From positions 1-55,991 of the forward strand of contig JAVFAS010000015.1 in the NCBI GenBank assembly GCA_034002405.1: a DNA stretch of 55,991 nucleotides. Direction: 5' to 3'. The translations under genes were made by a program, and so were the position numbers. The first letter of the stretch is position 1, and each line of letters begins with the position of its first letter. Below, one piece after another: positions 25,027 through 33,224 of the stretch. This DNA is from SZUA-365 sp034002405 (GTDB taxonomy: Bacteria > Bacteroidota > Ignavibacteria > SZUA-365). The notes under the pieces were generated by a model. It made no database searches. It worked only from the letters and a program-made list of their open reading frames with translations, and had not been told where the DNA came from.

Positions 25027-26309
25027 ATGTCCTCGTCATTGGCAATGGCGGCCGCGAGCATGCCATCTGCTGGAAACTCCGACACAGCAAGGAAATCGAC
25101 TGGATCTATTGCGCGCCCGGGAACGCCGGCACCGCGGCGGTGGGCACCAATGTCGCGATCGCGGCGACGGACATTCCCGCGCTCCTGCAGTTCGCGAAAA
25201 AGGAGCACATCGACCTGACGGTGGTGGGTCCGGAAGTACCGCTGGCCGCGGGCATCGTCGATCGTTTCCGCGAGGCGGGCCTGCGCATTTTCGGTCCGAC
25301 CCGCGCGGCGGCCCAGCTCGAGACGAGCAAGGCCTTCGCCAAGGATTTCATGAAGCGCCATCACATTCCGACCGCGGCATATGAGGTCTTCGCGCACGGC
25401 GACACCGCGCGATTGCGCGCGCATCTCGAGACATGCCGGTACCCGGTGGTGCTCAAGGCCGACGGTCTCGCCGCCGGGAAAGGCGTGATCATCGCCACGA
25501 CATTCGAGGAAGCCATGCAGGCGGGCGGCAGCATGCTCACGGGCAGTGCATTCGGCGATGCGGGCACCACTCTGGTCGTGGAGGAATTTCTCGACGGCAT
25601 CGAGGCGTCGGTCTTCGCCCTCACCAATGGCACCCGCTTCGTGACGCTCGCGCCCGCGCAGGATCACAAGCGCATTCTCGACAATGATCTGGGAAAAAAC
25701 ACCGGCGGCATGGGGGCGTTCGCCCCGACCCCGCACGTTCCCACCGCATTGTTGGCCGATGTGAAAATGCGTGTGATCAAACGCACGATCGACGGCATGC
25801 GGGCCGACGGGATTCCATACTCCGGGGTCCTTTTTGTTGGACTCATGCTCACCGCTGACGGTCCGAAGGTGCTCGAATTCAACTGCCGCTTTGGGGACCC
25901 CGAGACGCAGGTGGTCCTGCCGCTGATCGATTACGACCTCGGTGTCCTGCTGCATGACATCGCGGACGGGAAACTCCAGATCAACCGCCTGCCCATGCAC
26001 GACGCCAATGCCGTGTGCGTGGTCATGGCCTCGAGCGGCTATCCCGATGACTATCAAACCGGCAAGGAAATCGCCGGACTCGATGCCATCAACGAGGAAG
26101 AGGAAGGTGTGATCATCTTCCATGCGGGGACGCGGGCCGACGGCCGGCGCGTGCTCACCGCCGGCGGCCGGGTACTCGGCGTGACGGCGCTGGCCCAGGG
26201 CCTCGACATCGCCTCGAGCATTCGCATCGCGTATGGCGCGGTGAGCCGCATTCGTTTTGATGGCGCCTACTACCGCACCGACATCGGGAAAAAAGCGCTC
26301 CCGGACTGA
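25023..26309 (+). CDS. purD: phosphoribosylamine-glycine ligase (GAR synthetase)
   Basis: Second step of de novo purine synthesis: phosphoribosylamine + glycine + ATP gives GAR. 428 residues, standard length. N domain begins NVLVIGNGGREHAI; DLTVVGPEVPLAAGIVD follows; the ATP-grasp core has VVLKADGLAAGKGVI, DGIEASVFAL, LDNDLGKNTGGMGAFAP and the Mg-binding LEFNCRFGDPETQ. The C-terminal domain includes AGGRVLGVTA. The ATG overlaps the glycosyltransferase stop by ATGA, an odd coupling of a housekeeping purine gene to a sugar-polymer gene. Confidence 0.98.
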   Translation: MNVLVIGNGGREHAICWKLRHSKEIDWIYCAPGNAGTAAVGTNVAIAATDIPALLQFAKKEHIDLTVVGPEVPLAAGIVDRFREAGLRIFGPTRAAAQLETSKAFAKDFMKRHHIPTAAYEVFAHGDTARLRAHLETCRYPVVLKADGLAAGKGVIIATTFEEAMQAGGSMLTGSAFGDAGTTLVVEEFLDGIEASVFALTNGTRFVTLAPAQDHKRILDNDLGKNTGGMGAFAPTPHVPTALLADVKMRVIKRTIDGMRADGIPYSGVLFVGLMLTADGPKVLEFNCRFGDPETQVVLPLIDYDLGVLLHDIADGKLQINRLPMHDANAVCVVMASSGYPDDYQTGKEIAGLDAINEEEEGVIIFHAGTRADGRRVLTAGGRVLGVTALAQGLDIASSIRIAYGAVSRIRFDGAYYRTDIGKKALPD

Positions 26310-26465
26310 ACACACATCACGCTCGAATCAAGGAACGCTCGCGCCCGCACCGACGCGATAACCGCGACGAGGCACCAATCCCGACGCGGAACCGGCGCGA
26401 GTGTCGCATGCACCCGGTGCACGAAATCGGCGCACCATTCACCCCCAGGAAGGACATCGGAGATC

Positions 26466-26852
26466 ATGGCCAAATTGCATCGAACCCTCGCGGAGAAATG
26501 GGGTATCATTCCCTGGCTCAAAATCCGCATCGACCGTGAGCCCGCCTATCTGCACGAGCTGATTACCCCGCTCTGCGAGGACAACAAGCTCGTGCAGCAG
26601 GGGGTCTGCGATCTCGCCTTCGTGGCGCCGAGTTCGGCCGCCGAATGGAAACAGAAGGCACGGCGCCTCACGCCGGCCATCGATCCCGACGGGGTGATCT
26701 GGGTGATTTATCCGAAGGATGAATTCCGGGAGAAATATCATTTCGACGGCAGCCTCCCCGAAATGGTGACCATCGTGAAAAGTCTCGGATTGAAGAACAC
26801 GAAACTCGTTTCCGTCAACACCGAGCTCACGTCGGCGCGCTTCAACCTCTGA
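26466..26852 (+). CDS. small conserved hypothetical protein, DUF3052-like
   Basis: 128 residues, soluble. The segment LAFVAPSSAAEWKQKARRLTPAIDPDGVIWVIYPK resembles the core of DUF3052-type proteins, which have no assigned reaction; the match is by eye. A good site (GGAG, 5 bases) precedes the ATG at 26466. The 156 bases before it hold nothing clear, so it may be transcribed with purD or separately. The epimerase-like gene follows after 19 bases, suggesting one transcript. Confidence 0.7.
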   Translation: MAKLHRTLAEKWGIIPWLKIRIDREPAYLHELITPLCEDNKLVQQGVCDLAFVAPSSAAEWKQKARRLTPAIDPDGVIWVIYPKDEFREKYHFDGSLPEMVTIVKSLGLKNTKLVSVNTELTSARFNL

Positions 26853-26871
26853 TCTTCCCTCCCGTGCGACC

Positions 26872-28038
26872 ATGACGAATCCCCGCGCGAACAGGCCAAA
26901 ACTGCTGACCGTCATCGGAACGCGTCCCCAGTACATCAAATACGCGGCGGTCGCCACACATCTCGCCGCGCATTTCGATGAGACCGTGATCGATACCGGG
27001 CAGCATTACGATGCCGCGCTCTCGCGACAATTCATTCAGGAATTTTTCCCCACCGCGGCGTTCCGCACCCTGTCTGTCGCGGCACGCGACGCACGCACGC
27101 GATTGCCCGCGATGCTGGCGCGGATCGATGCACTGATCGACGAACTGCGACCGGATCTCGTGCTCTGTTTCGGCGACACCGACAGTACGCTCGCCGCGGG
27201 ACTGGCGGCGGCGCGATGCGGCATTCCGCTCTGCCATGTCGAGGCCGGAGAGCGCAGCCGCACGGCGGACGGCACCCGCATCCCCGCCCGCGCGGCGCCC
27301 GAGGAATCCAACCGCATCATCGTCGACCATCTGGCCGCACTGCGGTGTTGCACGACCGACGAGGCCGCGCGCACCTGCGACGCGGAAGGTTGTCTCGGCC
27401 GGAGCGTGGTCACCGGGGACATCACCTATGACATATTCCTCGCGCAGCGCCGACACATGCCGGATGTGCTCTCACTCTTGCGCGCACAGGGCTGTGAACG
27501 GTCGCCGTTCTTTCTCGCCTCGGTGCATCGCGCGGTCAACACCGATGAGCGCACGCGCCTCGCCACGATACTCGACACCCTCGACGACCTGCCGCATCCC
27601 GTCCTGCTGCCCCTGCATCCGCGCACCGAACGGCGCATGCGGGAATTCGATCTCCCTCGGCCGACACGGGCACTGCGGCTGATCGCGCCCCTCTCGCACG
27701 GAGAGACACTCGCGCTGCTCGCGCGCGCCGCACGCGTCCTGACCGATTCGGGGGGACTGACACGCGAGGCGTATTTCAGCGCCGTGCCGTCGGTTTGTCT
27801 TGACGATGCCACCGCCTGGCATCTGCTCGTCCGCAACGGCTGGTGCGCACTGACCGGTTGCGACCGCGAGGCCATTCACCGCGCCGTCGCGGCGCCTGCC
27901 CCTGACCGCCACGATCCGACGCTGTTCGGTGATGGCCGAGCGGCGCTGCGCGTGGTCAATGCGTTATGGGAATTCAGTGCACGTCCGACTCCCGGCCTTC
28001 CTCCGCCCGCCACCGTTCCTCGAGACGCTTCCGCATGA
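26872..28038 (+). CDS. UDP-N-acetylglucosamine 2-epimerase family protein (WecB-like)
   Basis: 388 residues. The non-hydrolysing epimerase interconverts UDP-GlcNAc and UDP-ManNAc for polysaccharide synthesis. Motifs: GTRPQYIKYA, DTGQHYD, CFGDTDSTLAAG, CHVEAGERS (catalytic Glu), PEESNRIIVDH (Glu), SVHRAVN (His in the expected place) and LTDSGGLTREAYF. The usual HR-x-E-N is HRAVN here, so a conserved Glu near the active-site His is replaced by Val; activity may be altered. The C-terminus is a proline-rich tail. It ends 65 bases inside the convergent membrane protein gene. Context: glycosyltransferase upstream. Confidence 0.88.
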   Translation: MTNPRANRPKLLTVIGTRPQYIKYAAVATHLAAHFDETVIDTGQHYDAALSRQFIQEFFPTAAFRTLSVAARDARTRLPAMLARIDALIDELRPDLVLCFGDTDSTLAAGLAAARCGIPLCHVEAGERSRTADGTRIPARAAPEESNRIIVDHLAALRCCTTDEAARTCDAEGCLGRSVVTGDITYDIFLAQRRHMPDVLSLLRAQGCERSPFFLASVHRAVNTDERTRLATILDTLDDLPHPVLLPLHPRTERRMREFDLPRPTRALRLIAPLSHGETLALLARAARVLTDSGGLTREAYFSAVPSVCLDDATAWHLLVRNGWCALTGCDREAIHRAVAAPAPDRHDPTLFGDGRAALRVVNALWEFSARPTPGLPPPATVPRDASA

Positions 28039-28528
28039 TATCCATCACGCCGCCGAGCAGGGTGATGCTCCCGATCACGAGCACGGAAATGATCCAGGGT
28101 TTCGCGGCCGCCAACAGATCGTAGCTGCCCCAGAGCGGTCCGCTGCGCCAGGGGGAATCATAGCCGAGCCAGATCGTGCCCAGCAGCAGGACGAGCACCA
28201 ACCCGGCATGCAGCACCAGCAGCAGCCAGCGGTGCCGGCGCGTGCAGTCCGCCCCGCTCTGCGCGCGATACAGCAGCATGAAAAAGAAAAAAACACCCAG
28301 AATTCCGACAGAGATGGCCAGCAAGCCCATCAAGTCCTCCGCCTGCGGCCAGAACTGCAGTCCCGAGAGCAACCACAGCACCGCGATGGTCGCGGGCAGG
28401 GTGAGCGCGGTCGCCCAGAGCAGGATGCGCCGCAGCATCCGGTTATGCCGCCGCCGCGGGGCGGACCACGGTTGCCCGACGGTGTCGCGTGGTTGTCCGG
28501 GGGTGTCGCGTGGCACGGGATTGTCCAT
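27974..28528 (-). CDS. small integral membrane protein
   Basis: 184 residues with a basic N-terminal tail (RRRHNRMLRR) and four predicted transmembrane helices (ILLWATALTLPATIAVLWLL; LMGLLAISVGILGVFFFFMLL; WLLLVLHAGLVLVLLLGTIWL; PWIISVLVIGSITLLGGVM). No family recognised. The N-terminal DNA contains a short direct repeat (GTGTCGCGTGG, around 28487-28515). Its 3' end overlaps the convergent epimerase gene by 65 bases. It follows the dehydrogenase gene by 53 bases on the same strand and may be its operon partner. Confidence 0.75.
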   Translation of the reverse strand: MDNPVPRDTPGQPRDTVGQPWSAPRRRHNRMLRRILLWATALTLPATIAVLWLLSGLQFWPQAEDLMGLLAISVGILGVFFFFMLLYRAQSGADCTRRHRWLLLVLHAGLVLVLLLGTIWLGYDSPWRSGPLWGSYDLLAAAKPWIISVLVIGSITLLGGVMDIMRKRLEERWRAEEGRESDVH

Positions 28529-28581
28529 TGCTCATCTCCTTCTCGCCGCGCGCCGCGGGATCGCGCGCGGTCCAGTGGTCA

Positions 28582-29946
28582 TCACGCGATCCAGACGGTC
28601 TTGATGTTCACGAACTCCCGGATGCCATGGTGCGACAGTTCACGGCCATGGCCCGAGCGCTTGATGCCGCCAAATGGGAGCCGCGGATCCGATTTCACCA
28701 TTCCATTGATGAACACCGCGCCCGCCTCGATGCGCGCGGCGAGCTGCCGTGCGCGTGCCCGGTCGCGCGTCCACAGGCTGGCGCCGAGTCCGAACGGCGT
28801 GTCGTTGGCCGTGGTGATCGCCTCATCGGCGTCACGCACGACCGTCACCGCCGCGACGGGACCGAAGGTTTCCTCGTCGAACACCGGCATGCCCTTCCGC
28901 ACGCCCGCGAGCACGGTGGGCATGTAGAACACCCCGGGGCCATCGAGACGGCGGCCGCCGGTACGCAGATCCGCACCCATGGCGATCGACGCCCGCACCT
29001 GCGCATCGAGATCCAGCAGCAGATCCTCCCGCGCCATCGCCCCGATTTCACTGTCCTCCGACAGCGGATCACCGACGCGCATCGCCGCCACCGCGGCCAC
29101 GAAGCGTTCGAGAAAGTCCTCCGCGACGGCCTCGACCACGATGAAGCGCTTGGCCGCGATGCAGCTCTGCCCGGTGTTGATCATCCGCGCCACGGCCCCG
29201 GTGCGCGCCGCCGCATCCACGTCCGCGTCGCCGAGCACGATGAACGGATCGCTGCCGCCGAGTTCGAGCACGATCTTCTTCAGTTGCCTGCCGGCACCGG
29301 CCCCGACGTGGCTGCCGGCCGATTCCGAGCCCGTGAGCGTCACCGCCGCCACGGCGGGGTGGTCGATCACCGCCTGCACCCCCGAGGAGGGAATCAGCAG
29401 GGTCTGAAAACAGGCCGTGGGGAGACCCGCGTCGCGAAACAGCTGTTCGATCGCGAGCGCGCAGCCGGGGACATTCGATGCATGCTTGAGCAGGCAGGTA
29501 TTGCCCGCCATCAGCGCCGGCGCGGCGAAGCGGAAGACCTGCCAGTAGGGGAAGTTCCACGGCATGACCGCGAGCACTGGTCCGAGAGGGTCATGGCGCA
29601 CATAACTCTCGGCGGCATCCGACGCCAGCGGCTCGGGCGCGAGCATTGCCTCGGCGTGATCGGCATACCACGCGCACACCCACGCACATTTCTCCACTTC
29701 CGCACGCGATTGCGCGATCGGCTTGCCCATCTCCATCGTGATCAGACGGGCGTGGTGTTCCTGCTCGGCGCGGAGGAGTTCCGCCGCGCGCCGCAACAGC
29801 GCCGACCGGGCGGAAAACGGTTCCGTGCGCCAGGCGTGAAAAGCCGTGGCTGACTGCTCGACGATCCGTCCCACCGCGTCGGCGGCATGCGCCTCGACAC
29901 GGCGGAGCAGCGCTCCGGTCGCCGGATTAATGGCTTCAAATCGCAT
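28582..29946 (-). CDS. NAD(P)-dependent succinate-semialdehyde dehydrogenase family enzyme
   Basis: Aldehyde dehydrogenase of 454 residues, most like the short Sad/YneI branch (begins NPATGALLRRVEAH; GabD proteins are longer). It would oxidise succinate semialdehyde to succinate. Motifs: PWNFPYWQVFRF, the Rossmann-fold TLTGSESAGSHVGAGA, catalytic Glu in LELGGSDPFIV, catalytic Cys in NTGQSCIAAKRF, and EETFGPVAAV. C-terminal SGHGRELSHHGIREFVN is typical. The ATG at 29946 follows CGGAG; a longer open frame upstream to 30633 covers the divergent gene and is not real. Substrate range is inferred from the branch only. Confidence 0.9.
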   Translation of the reverse strand: MRFEAINPATGALLRRVEAHAADAVGRIVEQSATAFHAWRTEPFSARSALLRRAAELLRAEQEHHARLITMEMGKPIAQSRAEVEKCAWVCAWYADHAEAMLAPEPLASDAAESYVRHDPLGPVLAVMPWNFPYWQVFRFAAPALMAGNTCLLKHASNVPGCALAIEQLFRDAGLPTACFQTLLIPSSGVQAVIDHPAVAAVTLTGSESAGSHVGAGAGRQLKKIVLELGGSDPFIVLGDADVDAAARTGAVARMINTGQSCIAAKRFIVVEAVAEDFLERFVAAVAAMRVGDPLSEDSEIGAMAREDLLLDLDAQVRASIAMGADLRTGGRRLDGPGVFYMPTVLAGVRKGMPVFDEETFGPVAAVTVVRDADEAITTANDTPFGLGASLWTRDRARARQLAARIEAGAVFINGMVKSDPRLPFGGIKRSGHGRELSHHGIREFVNIKTVWIA

Positions 29947-29969
29947 ATACAACTCCGAATCACAAAAAG

Positions 29970-30022
29970 GATTGGCGCATGCAATGTCGGAAATTGCCAC
30001 ATGCGGGGCAATGCCGGAGCGC
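29970..30022. repeat. degenerate 18-base repeat, about three units
   Basis: Three imperfect units share the CGCATGCAATG / GGAAATTGCC / GGCAATGCCGG pattern with 17-18-base spacing (clear unit starts near 29989 and 30007). The core resembles the arrays at 18136-18243 and 31657-31812. Confidence 0.5.
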
Positions 30023-30113
30023 ATTTTTCCGCGCGGGCCGCTGCGGGGGGAACCGGCCTTCCCATCAACCGTATAACCGAGCCTGTGCCGATTTGTCACG
30101 TTGGTACGGTTTG

Positions 30114-30143
30114 TTGCAACTCGCTCCACAACTCTGTATTTTG
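30114..30143 (+). promoter_or_regulatory. Bacteroidetes-type promoter of the TPR protein gene
   Basis: TTG (30114-30116), 20 bases, TATTTTG (30137-30143), one base short of the TAnnTTTG consensus. It lies 34 bases before the start codon. Confidence 0.55.
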
Positions 30144-30177
30144 GCTCTGTTTCGTCTTTCCACCATATTCGGCCCTG

Positions 30178-31329
30178 ATGCTCATGAAAACCCTCGTCCG
30201 CTCCCTCCTGCTTCTCGCCGCGTTCGTCACTCCGCTGTCCACCGCCAGCTCGCAGATCGCGTTTGGGCTGAAAAACTGTGTCGCCGCCGAGGATGCGTAC
30301 GCCAAGGTCACGCTCCCAGCCACGGCGCTGGCCGACATTGTCAAGGCATCGGGCGATGCCATTTCGAACCGCGACGTCTGCCTGCTCGACAAGCCGGAGG
30401 GAACCCTCAGCGGGTACCAGGCGGATTATGATGGCGATGGCACCGAGGAAATGTGGCTGCTGTATCACACCGGTCCGGAAGATGCGGGCTGCAACGTGAC
30501 ACTGATCATCACGCCCGCCGGCGGTGGAAAATACCAGCTCATGGACCTGTTGAGCTTCCCCGGCGGCAAGGCGCTCATCCGTCCGCTGGTCGCACTCGAC
30601 GGCGGTGTGCAGATGTACCTGCAGAATGCCCACCAGCTCGAGGATGGGTCGGAGGAAGTCAAGGGTTCCCTGCTCGCGTATCAGCAGACGGCGCTGATCA
30701 TCCTGACGTCATGGACGCAACGCGCCGGCATGCGGGAAGAGACCTTCATCACCGAGCAGGTCGATGCGGTATTCCTCGACTTGAACTTCGACAATATCAA
30801 GGAACTCATCGTCCGCTATAGCATGCATGAAACCGGCGGCGGCGCGGCAACGGCCAAGAATCTCGTGGATCAATACATTCTCACGCTCGATTTCCTCCCC
30901 AACCATCTCCGCTACGGCGTGTACGATTCGGCGGGATACGACAAGATCCAGGAAGCCGAAACCATGGCCAAGAGCGGACGCACGATGCTCAACCGCGACG
31001 AAACGCGCATCGATGGCATTATCAAAATGCGCGAAGCGATGCAGATCGATCCCTTCATGACCTGGGCGCGTGTCCGTCTCGGTGAATTCCTCCTGCATGA
31101 CGGCAAGTATTCGGATGCCGAGCAGACCCTGAAACTGGGCAGCGCGTTCGACCCCGATTACAACAAGATCTACCGCCTGCTCGGAGATACGTACCTGCGT
31201 CTCAATGACCTGCAGAAATCCCTCGCCGCCTATGAGCGCTATATGGAGATCGGTCCTGAATCCGACTACTACAAGCGCAAGGTCGAGCACAATATCAAGC
31301 AGATCACGATCCCGAGAAAACGGCGATAA
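30178..31329 (+). CDS. secreted TPR-containing protein
   Basis: 383 residues. Signal peptide (MKTLVRSLLLLAAFVTPLSTASSQ, from the second Met at 30184 if that is the start). A central beta-rich region has an FG-GAP/EF-like acidic loop (ADYDGDGTEEMWLLYH), followed near the C-terminus by two or three TPR-like helical pairs (GEFLLHDGKYSDAEQTLKLG, YLRLNDLQKSLAAYERYMEIGPES). TPRs mediate protein binding, here presumably in the periplasm. The next gene, a SPOR protein, starts 30 bases after the stop, so the two likely form a unit. Specific function unknown. Confidence 0.82.
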   Translation: MLMKTLVRSLLLLAAFVTPLSTASSQIAFGLKNCVAAEDAYAKVTLPATALADIVKASGDAISNRDVCLLDKPEGTLSGYQADYDGDGTEEMWLLYHTGPEDAGCNVTLIITPAGGGKYQLMDLLSFPGGKALIRPLVALDGGVQMYLQNAHQLEDGSEEVKGSLLAYQQTALIILTSWTQRAGMREETFITEQVDAVFLDLNFDNIKELIVRYSMHETGGGAATAKNLVDQYILTLDFLPNHLRYGVYDSAGYDKIQEAETMAKSGRTMLNRDETRIDGIIKMREAMQIDPFMTWARVRLGEFLLHDGKYSDAEQTLKLGSAFDPDYNKIYRLLGDTYLRLNDLQKSLAAYERYMEIGPESDYYKRKVEHNIKQITIPRKRR

Positions 31330-31359
31330 CCGTCTTTCACACAGCCGAGGAGCCTCCCC

Positions 31360-32856
31360 TTGCCCAGCTTCAATTTCGCCAAGGGAACGCCCGAACGGGA
31401 AGATCAACGAACCTCCGCCGAATCGCGGCAGCAGACAACCGGCCGGCAACGGCCGGTTGATCCGCATTCGCCGGGCCAGAATTCCGAGGCGATGAACGCA
31501 ACGCCGACGCGTCCAACGCGACCGTCGGACATGGCAGCCACCGCCGGCAATCCCGGTGAGGCGGCGACGGCGGATGCCGCGACGACGCCCCCCGCGCCCA
31601 ACGCCGGCGGGAGTGTTCTCGACAAATATCCGCCCCGGGACCTGTCGCATCTGACCGGGAATGTTGCCGCGTCCGGGAATGCTGCCGCGTCCGGGAATGC
31701 TGCCGCGTCCGGGAATGCCGCCGCGTCCGGGAATGCCGCCGCGTCCGGGAATGCCGCCGCGTCCGGGAATGCCGCCGCGTCCGGGAATGCCGCCGCGTCC
31801 GGGAATGCCGCAATGTCGCAATCCGTCCCCGGCGCGGGCACGCCCCCGGCAACGGCCGGCGATTCCGCCCCGCGGGCATCGGCCCCGCAGGCATCCATCG
31901 CGCCGGAGACACGGGCGGAGGATGTCGACGCGGCGTCCGCGCGAGACGCCGACGACCCCTCACACACCGTTGCGGAGAAACCGATGCGAAACTCTTCCGG
32001 GAAAGGACCACTCGCCGCGATTCTCGCGATCGTGCTGTTTCTCGTGCTCGTCGCATTCATCTGGCACGTCAATCCCTGGCCGCCGTTGAAGGACGGTATT
32101 TCGGGACTGTTCTCGAAATCGGCGTCCCCCGACCCCGAAACGGTGCCCGTCGCCGATGCCACCTCGCCCGAACTCCCTCCCATGCGGTCATGGGATTATT
32201 TCATCCAGGTTTCCTCGTGGAAGGAATTGACGAAGGCGGATCTCGACGCGGAGCGATTCCGCGCCCAGGGCTTCCTGACCATCGTCGAGAGCGAATACCT
32301 TCCCACGAAGGGTGGCACCTGGTATCGTGTACGGCTGGGACCGTTCGAGAGCGCCGCTGATGCCCGCGCGCAACTCGTCGCACACGCCGACGCCCTGCCC
32401 ACGGGTGCATATGTCGACAGTGTCCGCCTCGCGGAGGACCAGCCCATGCAGGACCAAGCCGCGGCGAACCAAGCCGCGGTGGCGAATCCCGCGGCCGCGG
32501 GTCCCACACCCACGCGACACGAGCAAAACCGCGGCACACCATCAGACGGAGCACGGACCGCCGGGAACGGGACACGAATTCCGGGACGGAATTTCGAGGT
32601 GATCGACGAACCGATGAGCGGCTGGGCGGTGAAGGTGTCGTCGCTGAAAAGCGTCGCGCTCGCGAAAGACGAGGCCCGCATGTTGCTGCAGCAGGGATAT
32701 CCTTCGTTCATCACACGCAAGAACGTCGGCGGAACGACCTGGTATCGCGTGCTCGTCGGTCCCTTCTCCGACCGCGCCGATGCCGATCGATACCAGCAGT
32801 TGCTGAACGTGACCCATGGCAATGACGCGTACACGGTAAACCTCGCGGCGGACTGA
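31360..32856 (+). CDS. membrane-anchored twin SPOR-domain protein with (ASGNAA)n repeat
   Basis: 498 residues starting at a TTG with a strong site (GAGGAG, 7 bases). A hydrophilic cytoplasmic N-part carries nine exact or near-exact copies of the six-residue repeat GNAAAS (100-152), encoded by nine 18-base units; then one transmembrane helix (about 216-236, LAAILAIVLFLVLVAFIW) and two periplasmic SPOR domains (about 277-350, WDYFIQVSSW to WYRVRLGPF; about 419-495, GWAVKVSSLKS to WYRVLVGPF) joined by an Ala/Gln/Pro linker. SPOR domains bind denuded septal peptidoglycan, so a cell-division role is probable. The repeat sequence is unlike any domain I know and probably varies in copy number. Confidence 0.85.
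   Translation: MPSFNFAKGTPEREDQRTSAESRQQTTGRQRPVDPHSPGQNSEAMNATPTRPTRPSDMAATAGNPGEAATADAATTPPAPNAGGSVLDKYPPRDLSHLTGNVAASGNAAASGNAAASGNAAASGNAAASGNAAASGNAAASGNAAASGNAAMSQSVPGAGTPPATAGDSAPRASAPQASIAPETRAEDVDAASARDADDPSHTVAEKPMRNSSGKGPLAAILAIVLFLVLVAFIWHVNPWPPLKDGISGLFSKSASPDPETVPVADATSPELPPMRSWDYFIQVSSWKELTKADLDAERFRAQGFLTIVESEYLPTKGGTWYRVRLGPFESAADARAQLVAHADALPTGAYVDSVRLAEDQPMQDQAAANQAAVANPAAAGPTPTRHEQNRGTPSDGARTAGNGTRIPGRNFEVIDEPMSGWAVKVSSLKSVALAKDEARMLLQQGYPSFITRKNVGGTTWYRVLVGPFSDRADADRYQQLLNVTHGNDAYTVNLAAD
31657..31812 (+). repeat. 18-base tandem repeat inside the SPOR gene, nine copies
   Basis: Nine units of GGGAATGCCGCCGCGTCC (first three with GTTGCC or GCTGCC), exact 18-base period, in frame as (G N A A A S)n. 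Related by its GGGAATGCCGC core to the intergenic array at 18136-18243. Confidence 0.97.
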
Positions 32857-33224
32857 ACGGTACTCCCGATCACGTCCGGACTCGATCGCGGCACGGAATC
32901 CCACCCGCCGGGAACCGCATCTCATACAGAAGGCGACGTACCGCACGCAATGGCTTATTCGACCATAAATTCCCGAATCACAACGCGGCTCATTGGGCTT
33001 TTTCCCGAAAATCTCATACATTGGAGACATGGATGCACCGGACCGAAGAGTCCGGACCGGCGCATCACCCGTGCATCGATTGCCTACCAGATTGTTACCT
33101 CGGAGCCATTTCCGTGTCTACCTCTCGAATGTGCATGACAAACGGGGGTTGGATCGGTATCACCCGAATGAAAAGATTACACACAACATTCAATGCTCTC
33201 TCACATCAACAGGAGTTACGTGTT
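32857..33224. other. intergenic region with long 5' leader of the T9SS sialidase-like gene
   Basis: No gene seen in 368 bases. A promoter-like TTTTT (32999-33003) with TACATTG (33018-33024) would give a leader of about 190 bases; a small hairpin CCGGAC/GTCCGG lies at 33038-33055. The leader is longer than for other genes here. Confidence 0.4.

Noticed and set aside
30709..31821. Collagen-like GIPGRG repeat protein on the minus strand
   Set aside because: It is the reverse reading of the nine 18-base repeats in the SPOR gene, whose plus-strand frame has two SPOR domains and a good ribosome-binding site.
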